Positions 11,751-22,593 of a stretch of 64,000 nt of DNA are shown one piece after another (positions within the stretch are counted from its first letter, which is position 1; every line of letters starts with the position of its first letter). This DNA is from Adiantum capillus-veneris. Taxonomy: Eukaryota > Streptophyta > Polypodiopsida > Polypodiales > Pteridaceae. The stretch spans positions 83,747,381 through 83,811,380 of the forward strand of contig CM043957.1 of the NCBI GenBank assembly GCA_014529385.2. The letters run 5' to 3'. The position numbers and the translations under genes are program-made. Under the pieces are notes generated by a model. It did no database searches and was not told the DNA's origin. It saw only the letters and a list, made by a program, of their open reading frames with translations.

Positions 11751-14006
11751 TCAATGTACAATACACACCTCCCACCAACTCAACGAGGAGTCCATTGCGG
11801 GGAGGTTCCTATCCATGCAATGCACATTATGCCACCATTGACAAAAGAGACAAGCCTCTGATGCCATTGTCTCTCTAGAGGAGGCTAAATGCCACTTTTC
11901 GCACATATATTTGCAAGTTTCTTGAGATAAAGAAACAATGTACTTTGTTGTGTGCACCACCGTGCTTTGCTTCCAATGAAAAAGGCAATACTACTCTCAA
12001 TCTTATAGAACATTGTCTTTACTACCATTGAACACAGTGCGAATTGCATTCCAATTGACTTGTGCTTCGTCTACCGTGAATCCATGGAAATCTCCATGCC
12101 CCTCCATAACTTCATTTATGCACTCCAAAAAAAGGATTTGTGTTTCCATGTCATCCTCTTTCATCTCATAATTTGCAATAGTGTGGAGGTCTTGAATGTT
12201 GTAATGTAAGAAATTATATGACGCTCGGCCATATTTTTGTGGATTTCTATATTTTGATCACTTTTTTGGCCAAAAGACGTAAGTTTCTTGTGATAGTTTA
12301 ATGTGTTTGTTGTCACTAATTAGCTCATATCTTGCTAATTAGCTCATATCTTATAAGTTACACATAGAAACTTCATTCTAGTTATAGGAGAGGTACTAGG
12401 GCAAAACAAAGATCTGGCTACAAAAACATAGCCAATCCGTTGCGCAAAGCAAGGCTGAAAAGGCAAATGATTATGGATAGCAATGGGAACACTTGATGCG
12501 GCAAGGAAATGACCGAGAAGAGGCTTAATGGCTGCCAACATCCAATGGGTGAGGATGGGTGCTTTTCCCTTTCACTACATGAGCAACCCCTGGTGACATG
12601 GCTTCCTTTTCCACAGCCTTCACCCTCTTGACTCTCTTCAGGCCTAGGACTTGCATGACCCAGCCTGCCATTTGGTGAGTGTGGTCAAAATGCACCCAAG
12701 CGTATCGAAGATCTCTAGTTCCACTACATCTCACCCCATTGGAGAACAAATCCAATCCAAAGGCCAAGTCAATCATAGACGTTTGAACAAAAAGCACCAC
12801 TCTTCTTCTTCTCCTTGCCCAAGAAATCTGTTCTATGGAAAAATCATATGTACAATCACTTTTTAGCTGCAATAGAGAATCTACACCAAAGTTCTCTTTT
12901 GTTGGGTCATTTCTTGTTGCTGCTACGGATCTACAAAACCTACAATATAGAATTTAGTTACTTCGAAAGAATATGCATAAACAAGAGCAACAAGTAATCA
13001 TACTCACTAGTTCTCCTCCACTAAGGGGCCATTGCTTCAACAACATTTAGAAATTCTTGCTCGCTAAGAACATGGTGAGAGCCCTTTCTTGTACCAAATT
13101 TGTTGTTACAATTTTCTTCACCACACACATTTGTACCTTTCGAGCACCTGTGTGTCTGTTTACACAGGTGACTCATGCAACCATTTCTTTGGTTTTATTA
13201 GTGAGTGTTTTGGGTGTACCATCCCTCATGTTATGTTGGTGATTTCCTTGATGTACCATCAATTTAATTATGTTTTCATCCCTTGGCATGACATAATATA
13301 CAAAGCAATCACATGTTCGTAAGCAAAGGGGTGGTTGTTCACAATAGTGACAAGTAAGATTGCCCCCATGTCCATCACATACCTCGTCCATACATGGTAA
13401 TTTTAGCATTCTACCATTGAAATACGTGGTGTCCGAATTTCCAAAATCAACTAATCTTGGGCATCTTCCTTTGAAACATTTTAGGCACCTACACAATGGC
13501 TTTTGCAACACACTCCGAAAAATGCAATGTTTGAGATTTACAGTTTGGTCCAGTGGTGTGGGTCATACTTATGTTCCATAGCATCCATTGGATGAACTTT
13601 TCCCAAAGTCAGTGGAAACTCAAATGCCATGTTACCATTGTACATTCTTGGAATTTCTTGCACTTGTTTGTTTTCCACTATCTTTGAAAGAAGCTTCGTT
13701 ACTATGTTTGGTTTCATCTCACTGTGCTAAAAAAAGACAAGAACAATTATTTTTCCTTACCTCAATAGAGTTTTCCAATGCTTGCTCCCCATAAAGTTGT
13801 TCCATCATTAGGCTAGTAAGATCTATGTAGAGAGCATACACAATAGGAAAATCCATCCCATTGAATTTTGAGACAATGTCGTCTTCGATCTCTACCACGA
13901 ACTTTGTAGAGGGAGATTCGCCCACAACATAAAACTCCTCTCCTAAATTATTGCTAGTTTTCTCTAATGGCATTATCAACTCTTCAATCTCAACCATGAT
14001 AATGAC
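11751..14006 (-). pseudogene. Decayed Cys-rich transposase-like gene
   Basis: Coding-like fragments lie in order on the - strand with frameshifts and stops. At 14006-13719 is an acidic segment (FVVEIEDDIVSKFNGMDFP). At 13511-13173 is a Cys/His-rich segment (CRCLKCFKGRCP, CMDEVCDGHGG, TCHYCEQPPLC, ending in HQGNHQH). Around 12000-11751 is a segment with CLFHWKQS and TWHLA/KWHLASS-type Trp motifs. The Cys-rich part followed by HxH resembles the WRKY/GCM-type zinc finger, and C-x2-H is the pattern placed between catalytic acids in MULE-type DDE transposases. Both assignments are inference from motif shape. No catalytic triad could be traced. The gypsy-like element at 14007 appears to have inserted at or inside its 5' part. 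Confidence 0.35.
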
Positions 14007-14256
14007 TGTGCGCTCCTTGCCGCACTGTCGAAGCAAGGGACTTGCCAATACACCGTATGCGAGCCACAAACGGCTCCAAGCACACAACAAGCCTAAACTA
14101 ACAAGCTCAAGAAAACAAAGGGTGTGTCACTCACCGCTCTACGCTCGCCTTCGTGGTGGATTCCTCGCCGCGATGAAGAAGAAGCTGCAGTCGTGCCGCG
14201 CTCAACCGCTTCGCCGCCGTCGTGCCTTCGTAATGCTCGATCGCACACACACTCCC

Positions 14257-14287
<31 letters not shown>

Positions 14288-14580
14288 AGGAGGTGAAGAA
14301 GAAGAAGATGGAGATGGAGCAAGAGCACTCTTCAATTGCACAAATGAGAGAATGAGTAAAAATTAGGTTTAGTTGGCTTTTATAGGAGCTCACCCCATTC
14401 ACACTTGGGCGCCCATGCTTAACCAACTAATCCCTTGAATGTCCAAGTTAAAGTGCGCCTCTCATCGGCGATCACTCTACCTTTCCCTATTGGTCCGACA
14501 AGCCCGGTACCTGACTCTAAATCATACATAATACGCGTCCATCGTAGGTGATGGGTGTCCGTGTGCCGTGAGGGTTAACA
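14007..14580 (-). repeat. 3' LTR (574 bp) of the gypsy-like element
   Basis: On the + strand it runs from TGTGCGCTCCTTGCCGCAC to GAGGGTTAACA, giving TGTTAACC...GCGCACA on the element strand. It includes a (CT)n(CA)n microsatellite at about 14254-14288. It is nearly identical to 22312-22886. Confidence 0.93.
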
Positions 14581-14594
14581 TGCCCCCCTTCCTG
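14581..14594 (-). promoter_or_regulatory. Polypurine tract
   Basis: On the element strand this reads CAGGAAGGGGGGCA, directly before the 3' LTR start TGTTAACC. It fits the plus-strand primer of gypsy elements. Confidence 0.85.
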
Positions 14595-16513
14595 ATGTAG
14601 ATTCCGTCCTCGGAAGCTATTGAGTTGAAGCTGGTTCGTCGAGGTGGAAGAGCATTTGAGATGAATGTCCTTAGCCTTCTTCAGTCACTGCAAAATCAAA
14701 CAACATTGGCACAGTAATTGCATTCTCTTAAAAAGCATATGCAGTTTTAGGTAGAAAAATTGATTGGTCAAAGAATTTCAAACAATTTGTTAGCAATGAA
14801 CATTAAATTGCAATGTAATCAAATGCATAAACAGATGTAAAGGTAAAAATTAAACAAGTCTGGGGTCGCTAATTTGACGGTCGAAAAGCACTAGAGATCG
14901 AATATTAATACCATGGGTAAGCTTCTTAATTTTCTGTGGTCAATTAAGTTGTTTAATCGCGAGAGCCAAGTATTCATGTTCAAGGGCTGACTAGAGGCTA
15001 TATCTAGAAAACCTTGTAGTTAAGCTACCATAAAAGGAATTTCTCATGAAATCATCGCCTGGCTGATTACTTTTTCTTTGACCCCCCAAGGTCTTTTCAC
15101 ATTGATTCAATTATGATGTGTGTGCTTATTTTGTATGCCTTGGGTTTTTTGCTTTTCAAGGAAAAGCGCCCACACTGGGAACCTCTAGGGCTCTAGTACC
15201 ATAGGCAATACATGTGAGTGGAGTACCAAATCAAGCTGAGATTTCTCTTCCAACTTAAAATTTTACATTGTGGCACTTTGATTTTTTTCTTGTTCATTTT
15301 CAGCATTTTAATTTTGTAACTTTGGGGGGTCATATAACACTGTTACATTCCCCAGGCTCATCACATTAGTAAACTCCCTTTATAATACTTAAGCTAAAGG
15401 TCGATAGGGTTAAGCCCACTAGAAAGCCCTAGTACATTTCATACAATGCTGCCTAAATCGGATTAAGAACCTAAGTAACCATTGTTTATTAGGAAGGCAT
15501 TCCCCATGGTATTAAGAGAAGATTTCTAATACCTAGCTTGGTCAAACTAGCTTAGTCGGACTGCTTGATTTTTACACCTAAACAAGTGATTATGACAAAA
15601 CATTACATTGAATTAAATGTTGGATACTAAGCCAATGCGCTGAATATTATGCTACCAATCACAATCAAAGCAGACAAACATGGATGCACAAAAGATAAGG
15701 GCAATGCTAATGGACAAGAAACACCTGTTTGTGTTGATGGTCGCGCTTGATATGAAGTGTGAAAGAGAGAAAGGTTTCATGAAGGTCCAAATCCTATCAA
15801 TAGCAACACGCTCCTGTACACACTATGAAACACAAACAATACCTCTAGGAGGCACATCAGTGGGAAAAGAGAACTTTTCTAATCACTCAACTCTAAAACA
15901 GAAACACTCCTATCGTACTAATCTTACCTACCCTCCATCACTCAAGTGAGGATCAAAGGTGTTTTATGGCATAGGTTTCCGTTTCACTGTACCAGATGTG
16001 ACATGTGTAGGTCTGAGTCAATGTTTTGACTTTAATGTGCATACTCGTTTGCTAATTGCTCTTGCTCTTTTTTTTTGTTTTTTTGTGAGTATAAAGCTTT
16101 ATATGTACATTCCCTAAGATTGGAATTGAGAGGTCAGGGAAAAAGGTTGAGAGGGAAACAAATGAATGATGACTGTCAGCAAACACTCCCCCCTTCCTTG
16201 GGTAGATCATACCATTTGAAATGAGCTTGTCACCCTTTGAAACCAATTGTTCCAATTGGTAATAGGTGAGGATTTTTGCCAGTAGTTTTCTATTACCCTA
16301 GGTGCCTCGTCAAGCTGCAAGGGTGGTAAGGTACTCTCCCAGGATCGAACTTGAAGTGGTTCATTAGGTGATTCTTGAACACTGGGAGGTGTGGATTCTT
16401 TTGTAGCTTCATGGAGGTCCACTACTATAGATGGAGGTTGTGTAGAAGCTTTTACCTCTATGGATGTATTACATGATGAGCTAGAATCTTCATGGGACTC
16501 CCCCCTTCCTGAG
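14595..16513 (-). other. Non-coding 3' internal region with two extra PPT-like tracts
   Basis: About 1.9 kb lies between the gag-protease stop and the PPT, with no pol domain in any frame. Two additional purine tracts with the AGGAAGGGGGG core are on the element strand at 16186-16200 and 16498-16511. The second lies immediately after the TAG that ends the protease frame. This is where pol would be expected, so a deletion of pol is the simple explanation. Confidence 0.6.
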
Positions 16514-18907
16514 CTAGGTGGAACAAATCGTTCTTTCTTTGGTACCCAAACTAGCTCGGGAGCGGGTGTGTAGCATTCTGTGATTTTTTTCTTTCCACGA
16601 TTTGATTTGTTTTGGAGCTACGGGATTGGGCTCACTTGGGTCAGGTGATAGGTAAGAGCACAATCTACGTTTTGGCACCCAGATTTGATCATTTCCTTGA
16701 TAGTAGCCTTGGGCTTCCAATAGTCGTTTAGGGATCCATCGCAACATTTTCTTACTTTTATTGGAGCGAGTGGTACGTTTCTTACAAGGCTTCTGTTTTT
16801 TAGCACTAGCTATGGTCACTAAAGAAGTTTTAGGGACCCACTTGTATGTTTTCTTCGTTACATTAGGATGAGTCTTGTTGGAAGCGATATGCATTGCTTG
16901 TAGCATATTTAAGGGTATAGGAATTTCATCCCCCTCAGGTGTTACCCAGGTCGTCCCCCTATTTCCCCAAGTGTCTATGGTTGATGCTAGGTGGACCCAA
17001 TCCACATTGTCTGATTCAGTCATCCCAGGTAGGATATCCATATAAGGAGAATCTTGGCCAATGTCTGTATCCTTCTTACAAGTGTAACAATATTGTAGTG
17101 GGGCCGAGTGAACTGTGGTGTCAGAGCGATGATCAATAATGGTTTTACTCCCTAAGGGGTGTACCTTACCAGTCACCAAATCCACTCTAAGGACAGAGTC
17201 TTGGAATTGCAAATAGACATGATTTTTAGACCAATCGTGAACCATTTGTGCTTCCCTCATGAATGGTCGTCCTAAAATCATTTCATATGACATAAGGTGT
17301 TTAGAGAAATCCATTACAATGAACGTATGTCGTACCTTGTGTCCTAGAACTTTGATCTTAAGATCCTTGAGCATCCCCATAGGTTTGGCTATGGTACCAT
17401 TTGCCATCTTTACCACAATGTTAGTAACACTGAGGCGGGGTTTTCCCATGGATTCCCAACAATCTTTTGTAACGATGCTAACTCCCGCACCACCATCAAG
17501 AATTCCCTTTATAGTTAATCCCTTGGTAGTGATGGGTAGGGTCGCATTAGACTCGTCGCCTTCAAAATACTGCCCTAATTCGTTAATGGGTACCTCGATC
17601 ACAGACTCGTGTCCATCTAAGTCAAGTGATTGCACATGATTTTCCTCATCAATCATAATCGAGTCAGGCCTATTTGGTTGCGCAAACTGCGGTAATCCCG
17701 TTCGTAGCTCTCCGTTAAGGAATGCTCGAAGTGCAAGGAATAACTCAGGATCTCCATACAGCTTTGCTATGATCGTGGTTCGGACCTCAGAAGACATGAA
17801 GTCCACTAGTTTGGCAACATTCATTGGCGTTTTGCAGGGTGTAGGTCCTTGACTAGGAACTGGTGAGGATGGAATCTCATATTCCTCAATGGGATCAGGT
17901 ATTCCTTCGTTAAACATCCTTTCCAACAAGAAGGGTGTATGCTCACTTTCTGATGTCCTGTCCTCACTCCCTTCTTGGATGATACTAGATATGGCTAACG
18001 GTCTATGGTTCATGTGGGGTGGATGAACTTGCGTGGGAAACACTGTGTCATGAATTTTGACATGCATGGGTTCTGGTTCTAGTTTCCTTTGAGTCTCCTC
18101 CACTAAACCTCTTAGATGTTTCACCTGCTTAATCTCGTCTACTGGGTTTGGGTACGTCCCAATCTTCTTTTTACGATTCTTCCCTTTTTGCCCCTGCGGT
18201 TTATCTTGGGGGTCTTGGATTGGATTTGGAAACACTTGTGGTGTTTTCAGAGGCTCTTTATGGTTTTCTCTTATTCGGTTTTCATTTGGTTCCATGTTAC
18301 GGTTTTCTTTGTCGGTCTTTCCCTTTGTGGTATTGGTTCTAGTCTCCATTGTCTCGACTGAATCTGAATCATCCTCGAGGTCATTCATATACACGGGGTC
18401 ATCTCCTGTTCCTATGTTTGTTTTGGAACTTGGCTTTGAATTTTCCGTATTCTGCGACTTCTTCCTTCGTGTCTTCTTTTTCTTTGCTTGGATAACTGAC
18501 GCGGTATCTCTCTCTTCGAGGATATGTCCTGGCCCTTGAAGCATGGACCGTGTAATCGCATAAGCGGGTGCGACGGGTGGTATTGGCGATGTCACACTAG
18601 CAATTTCGACCAAATTCAGGGGTGTGATTTTAGGCGCATTTGGGTTATAGGGGCATTGGGCAATCAAGTGATCTATGCCACAACGATTACATGTGAGTAT
18701 TGGCATTGCAGACGTGCTCCCTTGATTCATTTGCATCTGTGCAGCATTCTTTTGCAGCCTAATAGGGCACTCCGCTACTCGATGTGGTCCACCACACTCG
18801 TAGCATTGAAGAGGTGGCCTCCTAGCCTGGGTGTTGATATTTTGACCTCTGGATGCGAGAGCAGCAGCTTGATAAACCGGCTTGACTTGTCCCCAACAAT
18901 CTTCCAT
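16514..18907 (-). CDS. Gypsy gag C-terminal part and aspartic protease
   Basis: 797 codons from ATG at 18907. Two zinc knuckles lie at residues 35-47 (CYECGGPHRVAEC) and 73-85 (CNRCGIDHLIAQC). A long basic/proline-rich linker follows, then a retropepsin-like domain with D471 in ILDGGAGVSIV and a later ILGRPF motif at about 546-551. D-G-G replaces the usual D-[ST]-G, so catalytic competence is uncertain. The protease would cleave gag in the particle. This frame is -1 relative to the upstream gag frame and overlaps it by 133 nt (18775-18907), so it could be made by -1 frameshifting, by reinitiation at its own ATG, or not at all if the shift is a lesion. I saw no convincing X XXY YYZ slippery heptamer. 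The frame ends just before a polypurine-like tract, with no RT following. Confidence 0.85.
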   Translation of the reverse strand: MEDCWGQVKPVYQAAALASRGQNINTQARRPPLQCYECGGPHRVAECPIRLQKNAAQMQMNQGSTSAMPILTCNRCGIDHLIAQCPYNPNAPKITPLNLVEIASVTSPIPPVAPAYAITRSMLQGPGHILEERDTASVIQAKKKKTRRKKSQNTENSKPSSKTNIGTGDDPVYMNDLEDDSDSVETMETRTNTTKGKTDKENRNMEPNENRIRENHKEPLKTPQVFPNPIQDPQDKPQGQKGKNRKKKIGTYPNPVDEIKQVKHLRGLVEETQRKLEPEPMHVKIHDTVFPTQVHPPHMNHRPLAISSIIQEGSEDRTSESEHTPFLLERMFNEGIPDPIEEYEIPSSPVPSQGPTPCKTPMNVAKLVDFMSSEVRTTIIAKLYGDPELFLALRAFLNGELRTGLPQFAQPNRPDSIMIDEENHVQSLDLDGHESVIEVPINELGQYFEGDESNATLPITTKGLTIKGILDGGAGVSIVTKDCWESMGKPRLSVTNIVVKMANGTIAKPMGMLKDLKIKVLGHKVRHTFIVMDFSKHLMSYEMILGRPFMREAQMVHDWSKNHVYLQFQDSVLRVDLVTGKVHPLGSKTIIDHRSDTTVHSAPLQYCYTCKKDTDIGQDSPYMDILPGMTESDNVDWVHLASTIDTWGNRGTTWVTPEGDEIPIPLNMLQAMHIASNKTHPNVTKKTYKWVPKTSLVTIASAKKQKPCKKRTTRSNKSKKMLRWIPKRLLEAQGYYQGNDQIWVPKRRLCSYLSPDPSEPNPVAPKQIKSWKEKNHRMLHTRSRASLGTKERTICST

Positions 18908-21384
18908 GTAGTATATAGGACATCTTCCAATGTATCAAGTCCGTAGGCAATACTAGTGTCTATTTCCTCCTCACAGCCATCTGCATAAGCATTTGATGGC
19001 TCGCAACCCACTTGGTTCATAGGGGCGACTCTTGGATGCGGGGGCTGCGGTCCTAGCACAGGAGGTGGTAGCGGTGTAGCTTGTACAACATTTTGAGATC
19101 TAGGGACCATGTGTTGCGGTAGTTGCTCAACAGGTGGAGTAGGCATCAATACAGGAGCTCGAGGCGCATCCGTCCAGGCTACAGGTGGTCTATTTGCCAT
19201 CATACGTTTGATCATTAAACAATCCTTAGCTTGGTGACCATACCTACCACATGCGTTGCAAGTTCCATTAAATTTTACTCTAAACGTAGGGCACTCACTA
19301 GTGCTATGTGGACCTAAGCAAATGGAACACCATTGTTGCTCCCTTCTTGGATACATGTGACTATTTTGAGGGGGTCGATTATCCTTAAGAGACTCTTGGA
19401 TTGCCTTGGTGAGGTCTGTCAAGAATGTCTCAAATACCTTTGGCTCATTGGCAATGGGCTTTGCAGTCATGGGTTCATACTCAATGGCTTGTGAGCTAGT
19501 GGATCTCGTGTCAGTAGACACCCTCATGCCTGCTATCATCAAGTTGTCCTCTAATTGGATTGCATTGGCAGTGACATCTTCCCAGGTTGTGATACCTCTA
19601 ATCACTAGTCCATTATAGATTCCTTCATTCCTCAACCCTCGAATGAATCGATCAAGCAGTTGGTTATTGTTGAAGCGCTCATTTACAGGGCAGCGAGAGT
19701 TTAAGTGCTTTAGACGACTAATGAAGTCCCTTACTGACTCTCCTTCCTTACGTTCGGCCTTCTGTAGCTGAGATGCTACACCCCAAAGCACACCTTCTCG
19801 TATGTACTCCTTTAGAAACAACCTTCGAAGGGTAGGGTAGATTGTTTTCTCGTCCACCCTTAGGGTCCTATACCAATCTCCAGCCTTCCCACTTAATGTC
19901 AAGCTTAAGGCATTGCACTTATGTAGTTCGTTGCGTTCCCCTAAGGAATCACATACTTGTTCAAACACTTCAATGTGTTTTCTAGCATCTTCGTCCCCAT
20001 TGAATTTTTGCGTGAGTTTGGCAATTTGTACTGCCTTACTTCTAGGCTCTCTATCAGATGCATGACGCATATTTTCCGCGATAGATCGACCTATGGTTTG
20101 AGCAAACGCTGCCAAGTCACCTATGTGAGGAGGCAGGGCCGGTGGAGGTACTCTTGGAATCATATGTGGGAGAGGGACGGGTACCGGTCTTGGCATATGT
20201 GTGGATGATGCAGGATATGGAACATAACCGGGCATAGGTCCACTCGGATAAGAGCTAGGGAGCGGCACTCGAGGAGCATAAGCAAGTGGTACAATTGGAG
20301 GTGTGGGGGCCATGTGTGCATAAGGGGCTAGAGGCACATATGGTCGAGGCCCCATATTAGGTACTACGACACTAGGTAGTGGCACTGCGCTAACCGTAGA
20401 TGTCATCGGTACATTCTCTGTCAGGCTTATCCCTGGAGTGAGCACTGTGTTTTCCTTGATAGAGGGTTGAGCCAAGTTAGGGAAGCTAAAGTTTTCGCTC
20501 GGAGGCTCAGATTGCATAGAGACCCCAGGTGAAATGACGTAAGATGGGTCCATGGGGCTCATTAGAGGAGTCTCCATTTGTGATAGAGTAGGCTGTTGAG
20601 CCTTGCTCGTATCCAGAAATCTCATGGGGCCAGTTGAGAGTATATTTACCCCTCGGTTTTGCCTTTCTGATTGAATAATGCCATGGATAACATTACAGAT
20701 CATTTTCTGTTGATCTTCGATGCTCGTGGCACTAGAGGTGGATTGTACAATCTCTATCCATCCTACATGGTAGGCGTGGCCAGAGTGTAGATCCGTCAAC
20801 ACCTCAGTGTGGAGGTCGTATGTCCAATGATCATTAATGAACAATCCTTCTAGAGTCGACGTGTTAACGGTTTCTTGTGAGGTAGAAGCAATGTTGCTCC
20901 CCGTGGTTTTACTTGTCACCAACGGTACTCTAGAGGGAACTTCTGAAGGAGGCAGCTCAACAGGGCCTTCTTGGTAAGAAGTTGGTAGGATATCCACATG
21001 GACACTCTTTGGGGGTGTGGGGTCCACGTGCGATGTGAAAGGAGAGTCCACTTCCCCACCCCCTTCGTGTGCTTCATTTGCATCAGGTTCCGAGCGAGTA
21101 GCTCTACCTAATGTTTCCATGAAACGGCTAAACATACTAGTACTAGGCTGTGGAGCTTCGGGAGGTGCATGGCCTTCTCTCTCAGTGTTTTGGGTAGGGT
21201 ATGCTTCCATGATTTCTGAGTCGGAGGAGGAATCACTAGCGGCTATTTTAGGGTCTTGGGTGGTGCTACCTTGTGTCCCCGCTGAGGGTCTAGAGCTTAT
21301 CGTGGATGGGTAATGGGTGTCCGTATGAACAGAGGCACCCTCAATATGCTCGTGTTCTAGCACCCGCCCAGAGCGTAAGTGCAT
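18775..21384 (-). CDS. Gypsy gag polyprotein
   Basis: 869 codons from ATG at 21384. The N-terminus MHLRSGRVLE is of the LRSGR type common at the start of plant gypsy gag proteins. Residues 100-440 are Pro/Ser-rich and low complexity. A retrotransposon gag (capsid-like) domain spans about 456-610, with AGDWYRTL, FLKEYI and VRDFISRLKHL blocks. Two zinc knuckles follow at 686-698 (CSICLGPHSTSEC) and 709-722 (CNACGRYGHQAKDC). It would assemble particles and bind the element RNA in the cytoplasm. The frame is fully open, consistent with a recent insertion. The C-terminal ~45 codons overlap the next frame. The PBS is about 0.9 kb upstream. Confidence 0.9.
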   Translation of the reverse strand: MHLRSGRVLEHEHIEGASVHTDTHYPSTISSRPSAGTQGSTTQDPKIAASDSSSDSEIMEAYPTQNTEREGHAPPEAPQPSTSMFSRFMETLGRATRSEPDANEAHEGGGEVDSPFTSHVDPTPPKSVHVDILPTSYQEGPVELPPSEVPSRVPLVTSKTTGSNIASTSQETVNTSTLEGLFINDHWTYDLHTEVLTDLHSGHAYHVGWIEIVQSTSSATSIEDQQKMICNVIHGIIQSERQNRGVNILSTGPMRFLDTSKAQQPTLSQMETPLMSPMDPSYVISPGVSMQSEPPSENFSFPNLAQPSIKENTVLTPGISLTENVPMTSTVSAVPLPSVVVPNMGPRPYVPLAPYAHMAPTPPIVPLAYAPRVPLPSSYPSGPMPGYVPYPASSTHMPRPVPVPLPHMIPRVPPPALPPHIGDLAAFAQTIGRSIAENMRHASDREPRSKAVQIAKLTQKFNGDEDARKHIEVFEQVCDSLGERNELHKCNALSLTLSGKAGDWYRTLRVDEKTIYPTLRRLFLKEYIREGVLWGVASQLQKAERKEGESVRDFISRLKHLNSRCPVNERFNNNQLLDRFIRGLRNEGIYNGLVIRGITTWEDVTANAIQLEDNLMIAGMRVSTDTRSTSSQAIEYEPMTAKPIANEPKVFETFLTDLTKAIQESLKDNRPPQNSHMYPRREQQWCSICLGPHSTSECPTFRVKFNGTCNACGRYGHQAKDCLMIKRMMANRPPVAWTDAPRAPVLMPTPPVEQLPQHMVPRSQNVVQATPLPPPVLGPQPPHPRVAPMNQVGCEPSNAYADGCEEEIDTSIAYGLDTLEDVLYTTWKIVGDKSSRFIKLLLSHPEVKISTPRLGGHLFNATSVVDHIE

Positions 21385-22289
21385 GTGCTTTTGATACCCT
21401 AAGGTGTCAAAAAGCTGCTCTAGGAGGCCTTGTGACTAGTTTTTAGCGTGTTTTTTGTTTGTTTTTTTGCTAGATTTTTTAGAGCGTGTCGTGGAATGGG
21501 CCGTGTGATAGCTCGAAACGAGCGTATCGATCAGAGGGTCGTGCCGTGCTTTACAGCCCTCCGTTTGGTCACTCTATGCCCTCGGAATCCCTAAAACTGT
21601 CAATTTCCAGTAGGGAACTAGGCCCAAACTAGAAAGTCTAAGGGTGCAAGTGGGAAGAGAAAGGAGGAGAGTGGAGGACTTGTCCCACATGCTCTCATTC
21701 TCTCTTGAGGGAGTAAGGTATATATATAAGAGTGAGTCTAGTATATATCATAAGATTGAGGACTGAGGCCTGGGCCTGGGCTTGGGCTTGGGCTTGGGCT
21801 TGGGAAAATGATCCCGATCTATCTTTTATACAAACCAACCCGTCCGTTTTAAGAGTCACGTTTTTTATTTTCGAAAAATTTCGCCACCCACTCGCTCGCG
21901 TTTTTAATTTCCGAATTTTTTTCCTTTTAAAATTTTTTTTATTTTTCAAAATTTTATTTTTTTTTTCTCAAAAAACTTTTTTTTTTTTTTTTTGTCGATG
22001 CAGAAAAACGCAGAAATTGCAGAAATTGCAGAAAATGTAGAAAAAACGCAAAAATTGCAGCAAATTGACAAAAATGCAGAAAATTGCAGAAATTGAAAAC
22101 GCCGAACTTGAAAATGCAGGAATTGCAGAAATTGAAAAAACACAGACAATAGCAGAAATTGAAATTTGACAGCAATTGCAGAAAACGCAAAAAACAGAAA
22201 TCTCCACACACCCCTTCCCCGCCTTTCCTATGATAGAAATTGCACCACAAGGAAGCGTAAAGTGCTAACCGAGCTTAGTGTAGGGCATA
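21385..22289 (-). other. Untranslated leader with low-complexity repeats
   Basis: About 0.9 kb separates the PBS from the gag ATG. On the + strand it contains a 6-bp repeat GGGCTT (about 21771-21805) and a long run of diverged GCAGAAATT-type units (about 22007-22165). Open frames across these repeats are low-complexity artefacts. A TATATATATAA stretch lies near 21719-21729. Confidence 0.7.
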
Positions 22290-22307
22290 TCCCCGGCAGC
22301 GGCGCCA
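22290..22307 (-). promoter_or_regulatory. Primer-binding site, Asp-type tRNA
   Basis: On the element strand this reads TGGCGCCGCTGCCGGGGA, four bases after the end of the 5' LTR. It matches, apart from one base, the TGGCGCCGTTGCCGGGGA site known from Athila/Tat-type plant gypsy elements, which is complementary to the 3' end of tRNA-Asp. Confidence 0.85.
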
Positions 22308-22311
22308 AAAA

Positions 22312-22560
22312 TGTGCGCTCCTTGCCGCACTGTCGAAGCAAGGGACTTGCCAATACACCGTATGCGAGCCACAAACGGCTCCAAGCACACAACAAGCCTA
22401 AACTAGCAAGCTCAAGAAAACAAAGGGTGTGTCACTCACCGCTCTACGCTCGCCTTCGTGGTGGATTCCTCGCCGCGATGAAGAAGAAGCTGCAGTCGTG
22501 CCGCGCTCAACCGCTTCGCCGCCGTCGTGCCTTCGTAATGCTCGATCGCACACACACTCC

Positions 22561-22593
<33 letters not shown>

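Noticed and set aside
14124-14426. Frames over the gypsy LTR (and the same at 22166-22672)
   Set aside because: They lie in LTR sequence with microsatellites; their identity in both LTRs reflects the LTR duplication, not a gene.
21771-21805. GGGCTT hexamer repeat as telomere-like DNA
   Set aside because: The unit is not the plant TTTAGGG repeat and it sits inside the leader of the gypsy-like element.
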